Origin: JAXGPP01 sp040766885
GTDB taxonomy: Bacteria > Planctomycetota > Planctomycetia > Pirellulales > Thermoguttaceae
Direction of reading: 5' to 3'
Assembly (NCBI GenBank): GCA_040766885.1
Contig: JAXGPP010000011.1
Location: forward strand, 1-64,000
DNA: 64,000 nt
The translations under genes and the position numbers were made by a program. Of this stretch, positions 38,376 to 47,151 are shown one piece after another (position 1 is the first letter of the stretch; each line of letters begins with the position of its first letter). Under the pieces are notes generated by a model. That model did not search any database. It had not been told where the DNA came from and saw nothing but the letters and a program-made list of their open reading frames with translations.

Positions 38376-39550
38376 ACCGCACCCTCTTCGGCCACGGCCG
38401 GAAACAGCCAGGCGTGAACGTAGTCGACCACGGCCCGCAGCCTCTCATCGTCAACCGTCTGGCGGTACACCGCGGACATGTCGGAACCGCTGGCCGCGTG
38501 CCCCATGATGGATTGCACCGCCGGCAAGTCACGGGAACCCTCCGCAATCGTCTGGAACGTCCTGCGGAAGTCGTAAAACGTCCGGCCTTCCACCTTCGCC
38601 TTGACCGCGATCCGCTGATATTCGGCCGTCACGCGGTAGCCGGTTGCTAGGGCGTAGTAGGCTTTACCACGCGGGCCGATGAACAACAGGTGGGCATCGG
38701 CCTTGTCCTTGGACGTCGGCCGATGCTTCAGAACGGCCCGGATAGCCTTGACCGTCTCGGGCCAGAGGGGAATCCGGCGGTTGATGCCGGTCTTCGGCCG
38801 CGGGTAGACCAGCCAACCGCGTTTCAGGTCGAGGGCCTTGATCGGAAGGTGGGCTAGATCGGTATTCCCCAGGGCACCGTTCAACGCCAGGATGATCATT
38901 GCCCGGCCGTTGACCGTCGCGTGTTCCAGGAGGGCCGTAACTTGCTCCCGGGTGAACAACCGCGGACCGGCTTCGGCTCGGGCCTTCCGCAAAACCTTCG
39001 CCGCCGGCTTCTTGAACCCGGGTCCAAACCGGGGCGGCTTGTCGATTAGCCCGGCCTCGAACCCAAACTTGAAGATCGAGCGAACCCGCTGGATTTCGTT
39101 CCCCAGCCGGACCGGCCCCCATTGCCTCGCAATGCTGCCCCGCAGCCGCTGAAAGTCGGTCGCCGCCAGGTCGTCAATCGGTCGATGCCGGCCGAACGCC
39201 TTGAGTATCCGCTTACAGGTGGCAAAGTATTCGTCGTATGTCCGTTGGGCCAGCTCGCCCGCATCCAGGAGGGCCTTCTTGTGGGCCATGAACGCGTTAC
39301 AGAGGGAATGGACGTCCGGGGCGTCGGACCGCTCTACACGCGGATTGCGGCCCGCCAGGAGGGCTTCCCGTTCCTTGTTCCATTGCCCCAGAGCGTCGTC
39401 GCCTTTGGGGTCGTCGGCAACCTTGCCGAAGTAGACGAGCTTGCCGCGAACCTTCTTGGCCCATCGGCCGGTCGCGTGCGGGAAGAGAGGGAACTCGGGA
39501 TACGGCTTGGCCGCTTTCCCGTTGGGGGGAGATGCTGTAGACTTTGGCAT
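38372..39550 (-). CDS. int: Tyrosine recombinase (element integrase)
   Basis: The 392-aa protein has an N-terminal arm-binding-type region, a core-binding SAM-like domain (~70-170) and a C-terminal catalytic domain. Visible are the catalytic Lys in RPKTGINRRIP, YDFRRTFQTIAEG with Arg II, IMGHAASGSDMSAVY with the His and the nucleophile Tyr. At the Arg I position, where most integrases have GxRxxE, it reads GALGNTDLAHLP, so the first catalytic arginine is not evident. This GNTD form seems common in planctomycete integrases. GGAGG precedes the ATG. It lies 165 bp from the tRNA-Ser that serves as attachment site. Confidence 0.9.
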   Translation of the reverse strand: MPKSTASPPNGKAAKPYPEFPLFPHATGRWAKKVRGKLVYFGKVADDPKGDDALGQWNKEREALLAGRNPRVERSDAPDVHSLCNAFMAHKKALLDAGELAQRTYDEYFATCKRILKAFGRHRPIDDLAATDFQRLRGSIARQWGPVRLGNEIQRVRSIFKFGFEAGLIDKPPRFGPGFKKPAAKVLRKARAEAGPRLFTREQVTALLEHATVNGRAMIILALNGALGNTDLAHLPIKALDLKRGWLVYPRPKTGINRRIPLWPETVKAIRAVLKHRPTSKDKADAHLLFIGPRGKAYYALATGYRVTAEYQRIAVKAKVEGRTFYDFRRTFQTIAEGSRDLPAVQSIMGHAASGSDMSAVYRQTVDDERLRAVVDYVHAWLFPAVAEEGAV

Positions 39551-39584
39551 GATGCCACCTCCGGTTCAAGGGTAAGGTGGTGTC

Positions 39585-39660
39585 TGACACCCGCTCTTAC
39601 ACCAGGGCGGGTGTCTTTTCCAACTGCTTACAGTGTAACGGGTGTCAAACTGGTGTCAAC
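39585..39660. repeat. Putative integrase arm-type sites (right)
   Basis: GGGTGTC-type motifs occur at 39585-39594 (inverted, TGACACCCGC), 39608-39615, 39639-39648 (CGGGTGTCAA) and 39651-39660 (TGGTGTCAAC). They match the pair at 8971-8989 near the other end. The stretch lies between the integrase start and attR. Confidence 0.6.
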
Positions 39661-39714
39661 TAGCTGCGAACATTGAAACGGAAATTGACGCAAACCGTTT
39701 ACCAGTAAGAACTT

Positions 39715-39753
39715 GGATGGGTGGCCGAGTGGTCTAAGGCGACGGTCTTGAAA
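39715..39753 (+). repeat. attR: Right attachment site, 5' half of tRNA-Ser supplied by the element
   Basis: These 39 bp are identical to 8811-8849. Downstream bases complete the tRNA. Because the repeated part is the 5' half, the working tRNA copy now has element DNA as its upstream region. Confidence 0.92.
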
Positions 39754-39801
39754 ACCGTTGTGGGCGCGAGTCCACCGGGGGTTCGAATCCCTCCCCATCC
39801 G
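39715..39801 (+). tRNA. tRNA-Ser (anticodon TGA)
   Basis: The gene is 87 nt: acceptor GGATGGG pairs with CCCATCC, with G as discriminator. The anticodon loop is CTTGAAA in the stem ACGGT/ACCGT. A long variable arm is typical of tRNA-Ser, and the T loop is TTCGAAT. CCA is not encoded. It is the integration target of the element to its left. Confidence 0.95.
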
Positions 39802-39816
39802 TTTCGGAGGACAAAA

Positions 39817-40089
39817 GTGGAGTGTCGGCCTGGGTGCGGCGCGTGCTGCGTGGCGCTATCGATTTCGACGCCGATTCCGGGCATGCCGGGCGGGAAGGCG
39901 GCCGGCGTGAGGTGCGTCCAACTCACCGCCGACAACCGATGCCGGCTGTACGGTACCGCATCTCGGCCAGAGGTCTGTAACCGACTACGACCCACGGAAG
40001 AAATGTGCGGCGATTCGGCCCGTCATGCGTATCGCTACCTTTCCCAGCTTGAGCGGACAACGTCTCCTTCCCAATCGGCAGTCGCCTGA
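39817..40089 (+). CDS. YkgJ-family cysteine cluster protein
   Basis: The 90-aa protein belongs to the YkgJ/UPF0153 family, which has a CxxCC cluster proposed to bind zinc or Fe-S. CRPGCGACC stands at the N-terminus, GVRCVQLT and CRLYG in the middle, and RPEVC after. GTG at 39817 is the start, with GGAGG 6 bp upstream. It begins 15 bp after the tRNA, so it may be co-transcribed with it. The biochemical role of the family is unclear. Confidence 0.82.
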   Translation: MECRPGCGACCVALSISTPIPGMPGGKAAGVRCVQLTADNRCRLYGTASRPEVCNRLRPTEEMCGDSARHAYRYLSQLERTTSPSQSAVA

Positions 40090-41038
40090 TTTCTTGGAGC
40101 ACCCGGCCGGTTTTTGACGATTCCGTTCGTCTGACCCGAACCCTGCCGGGGCGGTGTGCGTCTGTGGAAATGGTGGCGACGTGGCACCAGTAGCCTAGGG
40201 CGCTCATCTGGACAGACACTCGTGCAGGGTACCAGTTCTGCGACTGCCGTTCCTGAGCCGATGGCGTTGGCATTGGGTAAATAGTTGCAGTTTGGAATGG
40301 AATGCTTCCCGTTGAGGAGGCAGGGGCGTATGATCTCAGGTGACAATCCTGGAGCAGCTTACGTTGAAATGGGCGTAGCTTTCGCACCCTGATTCCACCT
40401 GCACGCTCGAGAACCAGTAGGCTTGGGGGGCATAGCTCGGGCTACCCTGCCAATGGCTAGAAAAAAATCTCGCGTTACCCCCCTTGACCTGATAAGGGGA
40501 TGCCGAGAAAATGGGAACCTGCCGTTTGGCTATTGCGTAGTATGAGAGGTCGGCGCAGGCAAGAGCCTCCCCGCAAGAGTTGGGGAGGCAGTCTGATGCG
40601 AAGCACGAGCTGAGATGGTCGACGGTGCTTCCGTACTGATAGTGCGGAAGAGACCCCGTGACGCTCCGACGGGCGGGAATCGTCGGGTGCACGCGAGACC
40701 TACAGCCCTCTCTGGTGAGGCTGGCGACTTCGGTTGGCTGGCCGCGACGTTTCGCCGAGTCGCCCCTGAGGGCCTGGCTTCGGCTGGGCTTGATGGTGCG
40801 TAAAGGGTGCGGTGCCCGCCGCTGAACTGCGGTGCGGTATCCCCGTTCGCCTGCGAGATCCTGAAGAACATTGTGAATTGATCGGCGCCGTGGAGCGTTG
40901 TTGGGCGGTCGCTGTGCAGCCTCGCCCCAGCCGCTGCGATGCAGGGCGGGCTGGTAGGTTGCTGCAGCCGCCCTGCGGACGATCGACTAAGGAAACAAAG
41001 CCGGCCCGGAAAGCCGCGCTGGATGGAGTAGAGAGAAA
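40090..41038. other. Long non-coding stretch before the sigma factor gene
   Basis: No convincing gene is found in ~950 bp. A stable hairpin GCCTCCCC/GGGGAGGC lies at about 40566-40590 without a T-run. A segment around 40490-40530 (CTTGACCTGATAAGG) resembles the 3' half of a TPP riboswitch but lacks the 5' half. It probably contains the leader and promoter of the sigma factor gene and possibly an unrecognised RNA. Confidence 0.45.
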
Positions 41039-42472
41039 ATGATGAACGAGACCAAATCGGATCTGGTCCGGACGTACCTGGCGCAGATCAACGACATTCC
41101 GCTGATGACACGCGAAGAGGAGCTGTCGGCAGCCAAGCGGATCGAGCAGGCCCGCGATCGCTTCCGTTCGGCGGCACTGGAGTCTGATTATATCGTTCAG
41201 ACCGTGCTTGCCCAGTACCAACTCGTCGTCGACGAGAAGATTGGCTTGCACCGCGCGGTCGAGGTATCAATCGCCGACGCCGGCGAGAAGCGGCGGCTGC
41301 TGCGGCTGGTGAAGACCAACCTCAACCGCTTCTTGCAGTCGCTTGAGAAGGACCGCGCCGATTTCGCGGTCGTGCTCTCCAGCGCCGGCAAAGACCGTCG
41401 CGATGCCTGGCGGCGCGTCATCGTCCGTCGTCATGAGACAGGGCGCGTGATGGAGAAGACGCGGCCGAAGATCCGCCTGCTGGAACGCGCGGCGGCCGAA
41501 TTGTGCAAGCTCTCCCGCCGCATGGATCGAGTCCAGGAGGAATTGGACGCGACCACGAACGAAGTCCGGGCAGCCGAGCTTCGCGATGAACTCGCCCAGT
41601 TGATTGACTTGGCCCAGGAGAATCCGGCCAGCGCTCGCCACCGCGCGGCACGGATCCGCAAACTGCAGCGCGACCACGATGCCGCGCGGCAGGAATTGTC
41701 GACGCGCAACCTGCGCCTGGTGATCTCGGTCGCTAAGCAGTACCGCAACCGCGGCCTTGGCTTCCTCGACCTGATCCAGGAGGGGAACACGGGGCTCATG
41801 CGGGCGGTAGACAAGTTCGAGCATTCGCGCGGCTTCAAGTTTTGCACCTATGCCACCTGGTGGATTCGGCAAGCCATCACGCGGGCCATCAGCGATCAGA
41901 GTCGCACGATCCGCGTGCCCGCTTACATCTCCCAACGTTTGGGCAAGTTGCAGGATCTGAGCGGCGAAGGCGAGGGGGTCGAACAGGATGCTGGTATTGA
42001 GGAAGCGGCCGAGACGACCGGCCTGCCGTTGCAGGAGACTCACCGGGCACTGCGGATCTGCCGTCCGCCACTGTCGCTCGACCAGCCGATCGGGCGCCGC
42101 GACGAAGGTTCCCGCGGGGAGGCCTTGCCAGACTACCGCGAGGCAGATCCGTCCGAGGAACTCGATCGGGACCTGCTCAAATCGCGGATTGCCGAGGCTC
42201 TGCAGGTGCTCAACGACCGGGAACGCGAAGTGATTCGACTGCGGTACGGATTGACCGACGGCCGGGCCCATACCCTGGGCGAGATTGGCCGCGCGTTTTC
42301 CGTCAGCCGCGAGCGCGTGCGACAGATTGAAGCCCGAGCCGTGCAAAAACTGCAGGATACCGATTCCCTGCAGAAACTGTCCGGCTTCCTTCACCACCCA
42401 AGCTCAACACCGCGCCGGATTCCGGCCCCCGATCATCGGCGGAACATCACTTACTTCGCCGAGAGCGTCTGA
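41039..42472 (+). CDS. RNA polymerase sigma-70 family factor (RpoD/SigA-like)
   Basis: The 477-aa primary-type sigma factor has region 1.2 (TYLAQINDIPLMTREEE), an extended non-conserved segment ~60-210, and region 2 with NLRLVISVAKQYRNRGLGF, DLIQEGN and the -10-binding FKFCTYATWWIRQAI. Region 3 and region 4 follow, with the -35 HTH TLGEIGRAFSVSRERVRQIE. It is one of the multiple RpoD-like factors usual in planctomycetes; group 1 versus group 2 cannot be settled here. Two ATGs stand at 41039 and 41042. A bidirectional terminator hairpin follows. Confidence 0.92.
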   Translation: MMNETKSDLVRTYLAQINDIPLMTREEELSAAKRIEQARDRFRSAALESDYIVQTVLAQYQLVVDEKIGLHRAVEVSIADAGEKRRLLRLVKTNLNRFLQSLEKDRADFAVVLSSAGKDRRDAWRRVIVRRHETGRVMEKTRPKIRLLERAAAELCKLSRRMDRVQEELDATTNEVRAAELRDELAQLIDLAQENPASARHRAARIRKLQRDHDAARQELSTRNLRLVISVAKQYRNRGLGFLDLIQEGNTGLMRAVDKFEHSRGFKFCTYATWWIRQAITRAISDQSRTIRVPAYISQRLGKLQDLSGEGEGVEQDAGIEEAAETTGLPLQETHRALRICRPPLSLDQPIGRRDEGSRGEALPDYREADPSEELDRDLLKSRIAEALQVLNDREREVIRLRYGLTDGRAHTLGEIGRAFSVSRERVRQIEARAVQKLQDTDSLQKLSGFLHHPSSTPRRIPAPDHRRNITYFAESV

Positions 42473-42499
42473 CGCCTCCACGCCGTCCAGATCGGCAAC

Positions 42500-42536
42500 C
42501 GCGACGTCCGGAGTGGATACCCGGACGTCGCGTTTC
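42500..42536. terminator. Bidirectional terminator hairpin
   Basis: A perfect 11-bp stem GCGACGTCCGG/CCGGACGTCGC (42501-42511 with 42521-42531) is followed by GTTT on the plus strand. It lies between the convergent sigma factor and BON genes. Confidence 0.7.
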
Positions 42537-42563
42537 CATGCCCGGCGCATCGTGCCAACGCTG

Positions 42564-42851
42564 TCACATCCCGACCGAAGCGGCGGCGGGGACTACTTCC
42601 ACCCGGTTGTCGAGCGTGACGATCCCCTCCAGCCGTTGAAGCACGACACTCTGCGCGATCTGCTTGAGGTAGAAATTGGAAACCTGCCCGCGCAGCGTGA
42701 GCACTCCGTCGTGCCACTCGCACCATATGTAGCGGACTTCGGGATACGAAGAGCGCCTCAGCGCGCCGATGGCGAGGGCCTCGAAATACTCGGCGCTGTT
42801 GCTGTAACTGCCATGCCCCTCCGTGAGTGGCGGTTTATTCTCCAAGTCCAT
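42564..42851 (-). CDS. BON-domain protein
   Basis: The 95-aa protein is one BON domain (GVLTLRGQVSNFYLKQIAQ and GIVTLDNRVEVV), a fold that binds phospholipid or peptidoglycan and is found in OsmY-type proteins. There is no signal peptide from the ATG at 42851, which has GGAGG upstream; a longer frame to 43190 lacks family similarity. Single-BON cytoplasmic-looking proteins are frequent in planctomycetes. It is convergent with the sigma factor. Confidence 0.8.
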   Translation of the reverse strand: MDLENKPPLTEGHGSYSNSAEYFEALAIGALRRSSYPEVRYIWCEWHDGVLTLRGQVSNFYLKQIAQSVVLQRLEGIVTLDNRVEVVPAAASVGM

Positions 42852-43189
42852 CTGTACCTCCGCAACCAGCAAGTGATTCCAAGGACGGCATCGAGCCCAA
42901 AGCAGCAACCATTCTAGCCGTCGCCGCAAGTATCTCGCAGTCGGGTAATGGATGATCGCGATGCCAGGGTGTCCCCTTCTCTGAACCGGGAATTTACCTA
43001 CCTCGATTCGGGCAAATTGTCTCGATTGGCCGATCGCTGCCCGCCAACTGGGTCCGATGGTCGACACGCTCCGTACAATGATCGTGGCTCCGCTGTTTGG
43101 CCGCGTGATGGGCGAAGCGGTTTGCCATGGATCGGCGGGGCTCAAGTCTTGCTCATTTCCAACGCAAAACCTCGACAGGAGGATCGTCA

Positions 43190-43855
43190 ATGAGCGAGAA
43201 GACGATTACCCGGCACTCAGAGATAGTCATTCCGTGCGACAACGTCCCCCTTGCGGGTACGCTGACTACACCAGGCGAAGTCAAAGCAACCGTAGTCTTC
43301 GTACATGGCAGCGGCAGCGGTCGATTCAGCCCCCGAAATCAGTATGTGGCCGACGTGCTGCGTCCGGCGGGCTTCGCCACAATGCTCTTGGATCTGCTCA
43401 GTCCGGAAGAAAAGGCAATCGATCAATATACCCGGCACCTCCGCTTCGATATTCACCTCTTGACACGCCGGGTGACGGCCGCGTTGGACTGGCTTGCTGG
43501 GGATGCAGAGTTTCACGAGTGCCCGGTCGGCATGCTGGGCGCAAGTACGGGTGCTGCCGCCGCCCTGGCCGCGGCGGCCGAACGGCCGCAGATCGTCCGA
43601 GCTGTCGTTTCCCGAGGCGGCCGGCCCGATCTGGCCGGCGACACATTGCCCCGCGTCAACGCTCCGACGTTGTTTATTGTGGGGGGGTTCGACACCCAGG
43701 TGCTGGAGTTGAACCGCCGGGCTGCAAAGCTCATGAAAGTCGAGAATCGGCTCGACGTCATTCCCGGAGCGGCCCATCTCTTTGAGGAGCCGGGCACACT
43801 GGAGGAAGCCGCCAATCGCGCTCGCGACTGGTTCTGCCACCATTTGCTCGATTAG
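43190..43855 (+). CDS. Alpha/beta hydrolase (dienelactone hydrolase-like)
   Basis: The 221-aa protein has an oxyanion-hole strand VVFVHGSGSGR, the nucleophile elbow GASTGAAAA (Ser), an Asp-containing FIVGGFDTQV and a late His in GAAHLFEEPG. The family acts on small esters or lactones; the substrate is unknown. AGGAGG precedes the ATG at 43190. The upstream in-frame extension to 43127 is not supported. Confidence 0.85.
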   Translation: MSEKTITRHSEIVIPCDNVPLAGTLTTPGEVKATVVFVHGSGSGRFSPRNQYVADVLRPAGFATMLLDLLSPEEKAIDQYTRHLRFDIHLLTRRVTAALDWLAGDAEFHECPVGMLGASTGAAAALAAAAERPQIVRAVVSRGGRPDLAGDTLPRVNAPTLFIVGGFDTQVLELNRRAAKLMKVENRLDVIPGAAHLFEEPGTLEEAANRARDWFCHHLLD

Positions 43856-44120
43856 TCGTCAGCTGGTGTGGCCGCGTGGCCAAGCACCGATGTCAGGCTA
43901 CTGGATTCACCGATGCGTGGTCATTCTGCCGGATCTTATATTGGAGCGGAACGAGGCCGAGCATTGTGGAGGCGCAGTCGAGAGCGCTACGCCGTCTGGA
44001 TATTCGCTTTCAGTACAAACACCCACAAAATCAACAGCCACAGAGAATGAACCGAAGCGAGGCGATCGCTCGGCAAACCGTTCCTGACCGGCAGTTGTCG
44101 CAGAACAGGACTGGACACAA

Positions 44121-46007
44121 GTGACGACGCAATCAGCGCAAAGCAGGTCGGCAGTCACGGTGAGACATGGCTCTCAGGGAGCGCTGCGGCGTGAGAATGG
44201 CAGCGTGCAATGGCGGCTGTGGTCGCCGCTGCAGGACGAGGTGACACTTGTCATGTGGCGCGGCAGCGAGAAGACCTCCGTGCCGATGCGCCGCGACGGG
44301 GAGTATTTTCTCCACGAAGAAGACGAAGTGGAGGAGGGGCTGCGCTACGCCTACCGGTTGCTCGATGGACGCGAGCTTCCTGATCCGGCGTCACGCTGGC
44401 AGCCCGACGGGGTTCACCGCCCTTCGGCCGTCTTCTCGTCGCGCGGACACCTTTGGCATGATCGGGGATGGCGGGGTATCCGTCGCGAAGAACTGATCAT
44501 CTATGAACTGCATGTTGGTACCTTCACGCCGGAAGGGACGTTCGATGCGATCATTCCACGGCTCGCCGAGTTGCGGCGACTGGGCGTGTCGGCGTTGGAA
44601 ATCATGCCGATCTCCCAGTTTCCCGGCGAGCGGAATTGGGGATACGACGGCGTCCATCCTTTCGCCGCGCAGAACAGCTATGGCGGTCCGCAGGGCCTTG
44701 CGCGGCTCGTCGACGCCGCCCACCAAATCGGCATGGGCGTCCTTCTCGACGTGGTCTATAACCACCTCGGTCCGGAGGGGAATTACTTCCGCGAGTTTGG
44801 CCCGTACTTCACCGACCGGCATCGCACTCCGTGGGGCGACGCCGTCAACTACGACGGTCCCGACAGCGACGCGGTGCGGCAATTTGTCGTTGATAACGCC
44901 TGCTACTGGGTTCGCGAATTTCATCTCGATGGACTGCGGCTCGACGCGGTGCACGCGATCTACGACTTCGGCGCCCGCCACATCCTGGCCGAGATCCAGG
45001 AAGGAGTGAAACGCGAGGCGGCCCGGCAGGACCGCCTGGTGCATGTCATCGCCGAAAGCGACTTGAGCGACGTGCGGCTGATCCAGCCGCCGGACCGCGG
45101 CGGCTTCGGACTGGATGCGGTATGGGCCGATGACTTCCACCACAGCGTGCATGCCCTGTTCACCGGCGAAAGAGAGGGCTACTTCGTCGATTTCGGAGCC
45201 CCCGAGCATCTGGCCAAGGCCTACGACGACGTGTACGTCTACAACGGTCGCTATAGCCCGTTTCGCCGCCGCCGCCACGGCAACAGCACCGCGGGAATCG
45301 ACCGCTCACAGTTCGTCGTCTGCATCACCAATCACGACCAGATCGGCAACCGGGCGCTGGGCGATCGGGTGAAAGCGTCGCTGCCGCCCGAAACGCAGCG
45401 ATTGGCCTGCGGCCTGATGTTCATGTCGCCTTGCATCCCCATGCTCTTCATGGGCGAAGAATACGGCGAAACGCGGCCCTTCCCGTTCTTCTGCTCGTTC
45501 GGTGACGCCGATCTCATCGACGCGGTCCGTCGCGGCAGGCGCGAGGAATTCGCGGCACTTGAGTTCGAGTGGGGCGCCGACATTCCCGATCCCCAGGATC
45601 CCGCGACGTTCGCCTCCGCCCGCCTGTCGTGGGACTGGCCAGAGGGCTCGATCCACGAGAAGATCCGCCTGCTATACGCCGACCTGCTGGCCGCTCGCCG
45701 CCAATGGGCCCCCGTCCATGATCGGGACTGTTTGCGAACCCGTCTCCTGCCGGCATCAGAATCAGTTGAAGGCCACGCCGAGGGGGCTATTCTGCTCATC
45801 GAACGCGGCAAAGGGACCGGCGTGCTCGGTGTGGCGAACCTGACCGCGGCGATTCAGCCGAAGCCCGAATTATCGTTGTTTGGCCGCGAACTGTTGTTGA
45901 GCACCGCCCAATCGAGATATGGCGGCCCGCGCACCACCAGCGAGATCCCCAGCCGGTTGCACCCGCATGAGCTGGCGATCTTCGGCTGGCGGGGCGGCGA
46001 ATCGTGA
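44121..46007 (+). CDS. treZ: Malto-oligosyltrehalose trehalohydrolase
   Basis: The 628-aa GH13 enzyme releases trehalose from maltooligosyl trehalose, the last step of the TreY/TreZ pathway. An N-terminal CBM48-like domain (~30-110) is followed by the TIM barrel: VVYNHLGPEGNYF, nucleophile Asp in DGLRLDAVHAI, acid/base Glu in HVIAESDLSD, and NHDQIGN for the third carboxylate. GEEYGE and a C-terminal beta domain follow. The length is normal for TreZ. TreY and TreS are not in the window, so the rest of the pathway lies elsewhere. Confidence 0.93.
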   Translation: MTTQSAQSRSAVTVRHGSQGALRRENGSVQWRLWSPLQDEVTLVMWRGSEKTSVPMRRDGEYFLHEEDEVEEGLRYAYRLLDGRELPDPASRWQPDGVHRPSAVFSSRGHLWHDRGWRGIRREELIIYELHVGTFTPEGTFDAIIPRLAELRRLGVSALEIMPISQFPGERNWGYDGVHPFAAQNSYGGPQGLARLVDAAHQIGMGVLLDVVYNHLGPEGNYFREFGPYFTDRHRTPWGDAVNYDGPDSDAVRQFVVDNACYWVREFHLDGLRLDAVHAIYDFGARHILAEIQEGVKREAARQDRLVHVIAESDLSDVRLIQPPDRGGFGLDAVWADDFHHSVHALFTGEREGYFVDFGAPEHLAKAYDDVYVYNGRYSPFRRRRHGNSTAGIDRSQFVVCITNHDQIGNRALGDRVKASLPPETQRLACGLMFMSPCIPMLFMGEEYGETRPFPFFCSFGDADLIDAVRRGRREEFAALEFEWGADIPDPQDPATFASARLSWDWPEGSIHEKIRLLYADLLAARRQWAPVHDRDCLRTRLLPASESVEGHAEGAILLIERGKGTGVLGVANLTAAIQPKPELSLFGRELLLSTAQSRYGGPRTTSEIPSRLHPHELAIFGWRGGES

Positions 46008-46127
46008 GAGCTTGACCGATTGCCTGATCGGCGCTCATGATGCCTTGCTGAAGCCGGAAACCCGTACCTTATTACTCTCGCCCCCCTCGCTGCACATCCA
46101 AGCCGACGATCAATCACTGGAGCAATC

Positions 46128-47057
46128 ATGACGGGTAAGGCGATCAGTCTGTGGGAGGTGCTGAAGCGGACGTTTGAGGAATTCTCCGCCGACAACTGCC
46201 CGCGCATGGCGGCGGCGCTGGCATACTACACCGTCTTCTCGGTCGCGCCGCTGCTGGTGCTGGTGGTGGCCATCGCCGGCACGATCGCTGGCCGCGTCAT
46301 CGAGCCGAGCCGGGTCCGCGAGGAAGTCGGTTCTCAACTCGAGCGCACCATGGGCCCCCGGGGGGCCGACCAGATCGGCGCCATGCTTGAAAACGCCAGT
46401 CAGCCTGGCGCCGGGGGCCTGGCGGCGGTAATCAGCATCTTCGGACTGCTGCTGGGGGCGACGGCAGCCATGTCGCAGCTCCAGGCTTCGCTCAACGACG
46501 CCTGGCGAGTGAAGCCCGATCCCGACCAGCCTTGGATCAAGCACTTCCTCCTCAGACGATTGCTGACGGTGCTGATGGTGCTGGTGGTCGTGGCCCTGTT
46601 GTTCGTGTCGCTCGCTTTGAGCACCGTCTTGTCGTCGCTCGGCAACTGGTTGCCGCCGGTGTCGGCCCAGACTTCGAAGGCGCTGCTGCTGACGCTCCAT
46701 ACGGCGGCCGACTTGCTCATTTTCACCCTCCTCTTCGCCGCTGTGTTCAAGCTGTTGCCCGACGCCAGGATCGCCTGGCGCGACGTGTGGCTCGGCTCGC
46801 TGGTGACGGCGATCCTTTTCGCCGGCGGCAAGTTTGCCCTCGGCCTTTACCTCGGCAGCAAGAACATGCAGAGCACCTTGGGCGCGGTCGGATCGGTTGG
46901 CCTGATCTTGGTGTGGGTGTATTACTCGGCGCTCATCCTGCTCTTGGGAGCCGAGTTCACCCAGGTCTGGGCCTGCAAATTCGGCAAGCGGGTCCGCCCG
47001 AAGAGAGGCGCCGTGCTGGTCGAGCGATCGCCGAAAGACGCCATCAAGCCAGCTTGA
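46128..47057 (+). CDS. YihY/BrkB-family inner-membrane protein
   Basis: The 309-aa polytopic protein has about six hydrophobic spans, including VFSVAPLLVLVVAIAG, LLTVLMVLVVVALLFVS and LILVWVYYSALILLLGAEF. The family-typical NCPRMAAALAYYTVFS precedes the first span. The family was once called RNase BN by error; the function is unknown, possibly transport. It lies 120 bp after treZ on the same strand and is perhaps co-transcribed. Confidence 0.9.
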   Translation: MTGKAISLWEVLKRTFEEFSADNCPRMAAALAYYTVFSVAPLLVLVVAIAGTIAGRVIEPSRVREEVGSQLERTMGPRGADQIGAMLENASQPGAGGLAAVISIFGLLLGATAAMSQLQASLNDAWRVKPDPDQPWIKHFLLRRLLTVLMVLVVVALLFVSLALSTVLSSLGNWLPPVSAQTSKALLLTLHTAADLLIFTLLFAAVFKLLPDARIAWRDVWLGSLVTAILFAGGKFALGLYLGSKNMQSTLGAVGSVGLILVWVYYSALILLLGAEFTQVWACKFGKRVRPKRGAVLVERSPKDAIKPA

Positions 47058-47151
47058 CTGGAGAGCGATACAGCTTGCCCGGCACGCGAGCGACGGCCGC
47101 GTCTGCTTCCTTTCGTCTGGGCTGTAAAGCCAGCGCCGTCGCCAACCGCTC

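Larger units (their letters stand above)
8811..39753. mobile_element. Integrative element in tRNA-Ser(TGA) carrying a decayed DISARM defence locus
   Basis: A 39-bp direct repeat of the tRNA-Ser 5' half bounds about 30.9 kb (8811-8849 and 39715-39753). A tyrosine integrase (38372-39550) lies 165 bp inside the right end. Inside are an HTH gene, a DnaB/RepA-like ATPase gene and small backbone ORFs on the right, and the DISARM locus with four insertion sequences plus IS remnants in the middle and left. No conjugation genes and no phage structural genes are visible, so it looks like a satellite-type or genomic-island element that depends on other agents for transfer. Its boundaries are well supported; its mobility today is unknown. 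Confidence 0.88.

Noticed and set aside
40480..40535. TPP riboswitch-like 3' half (CTTGACCTGATAAGG then GCCG and TGGGAAC)
   Set aside because: The 5' half with the CTGAGA box and a pairing P1 strand is absent, and the downstream gene is a sigma factor, not a thiamine gene.
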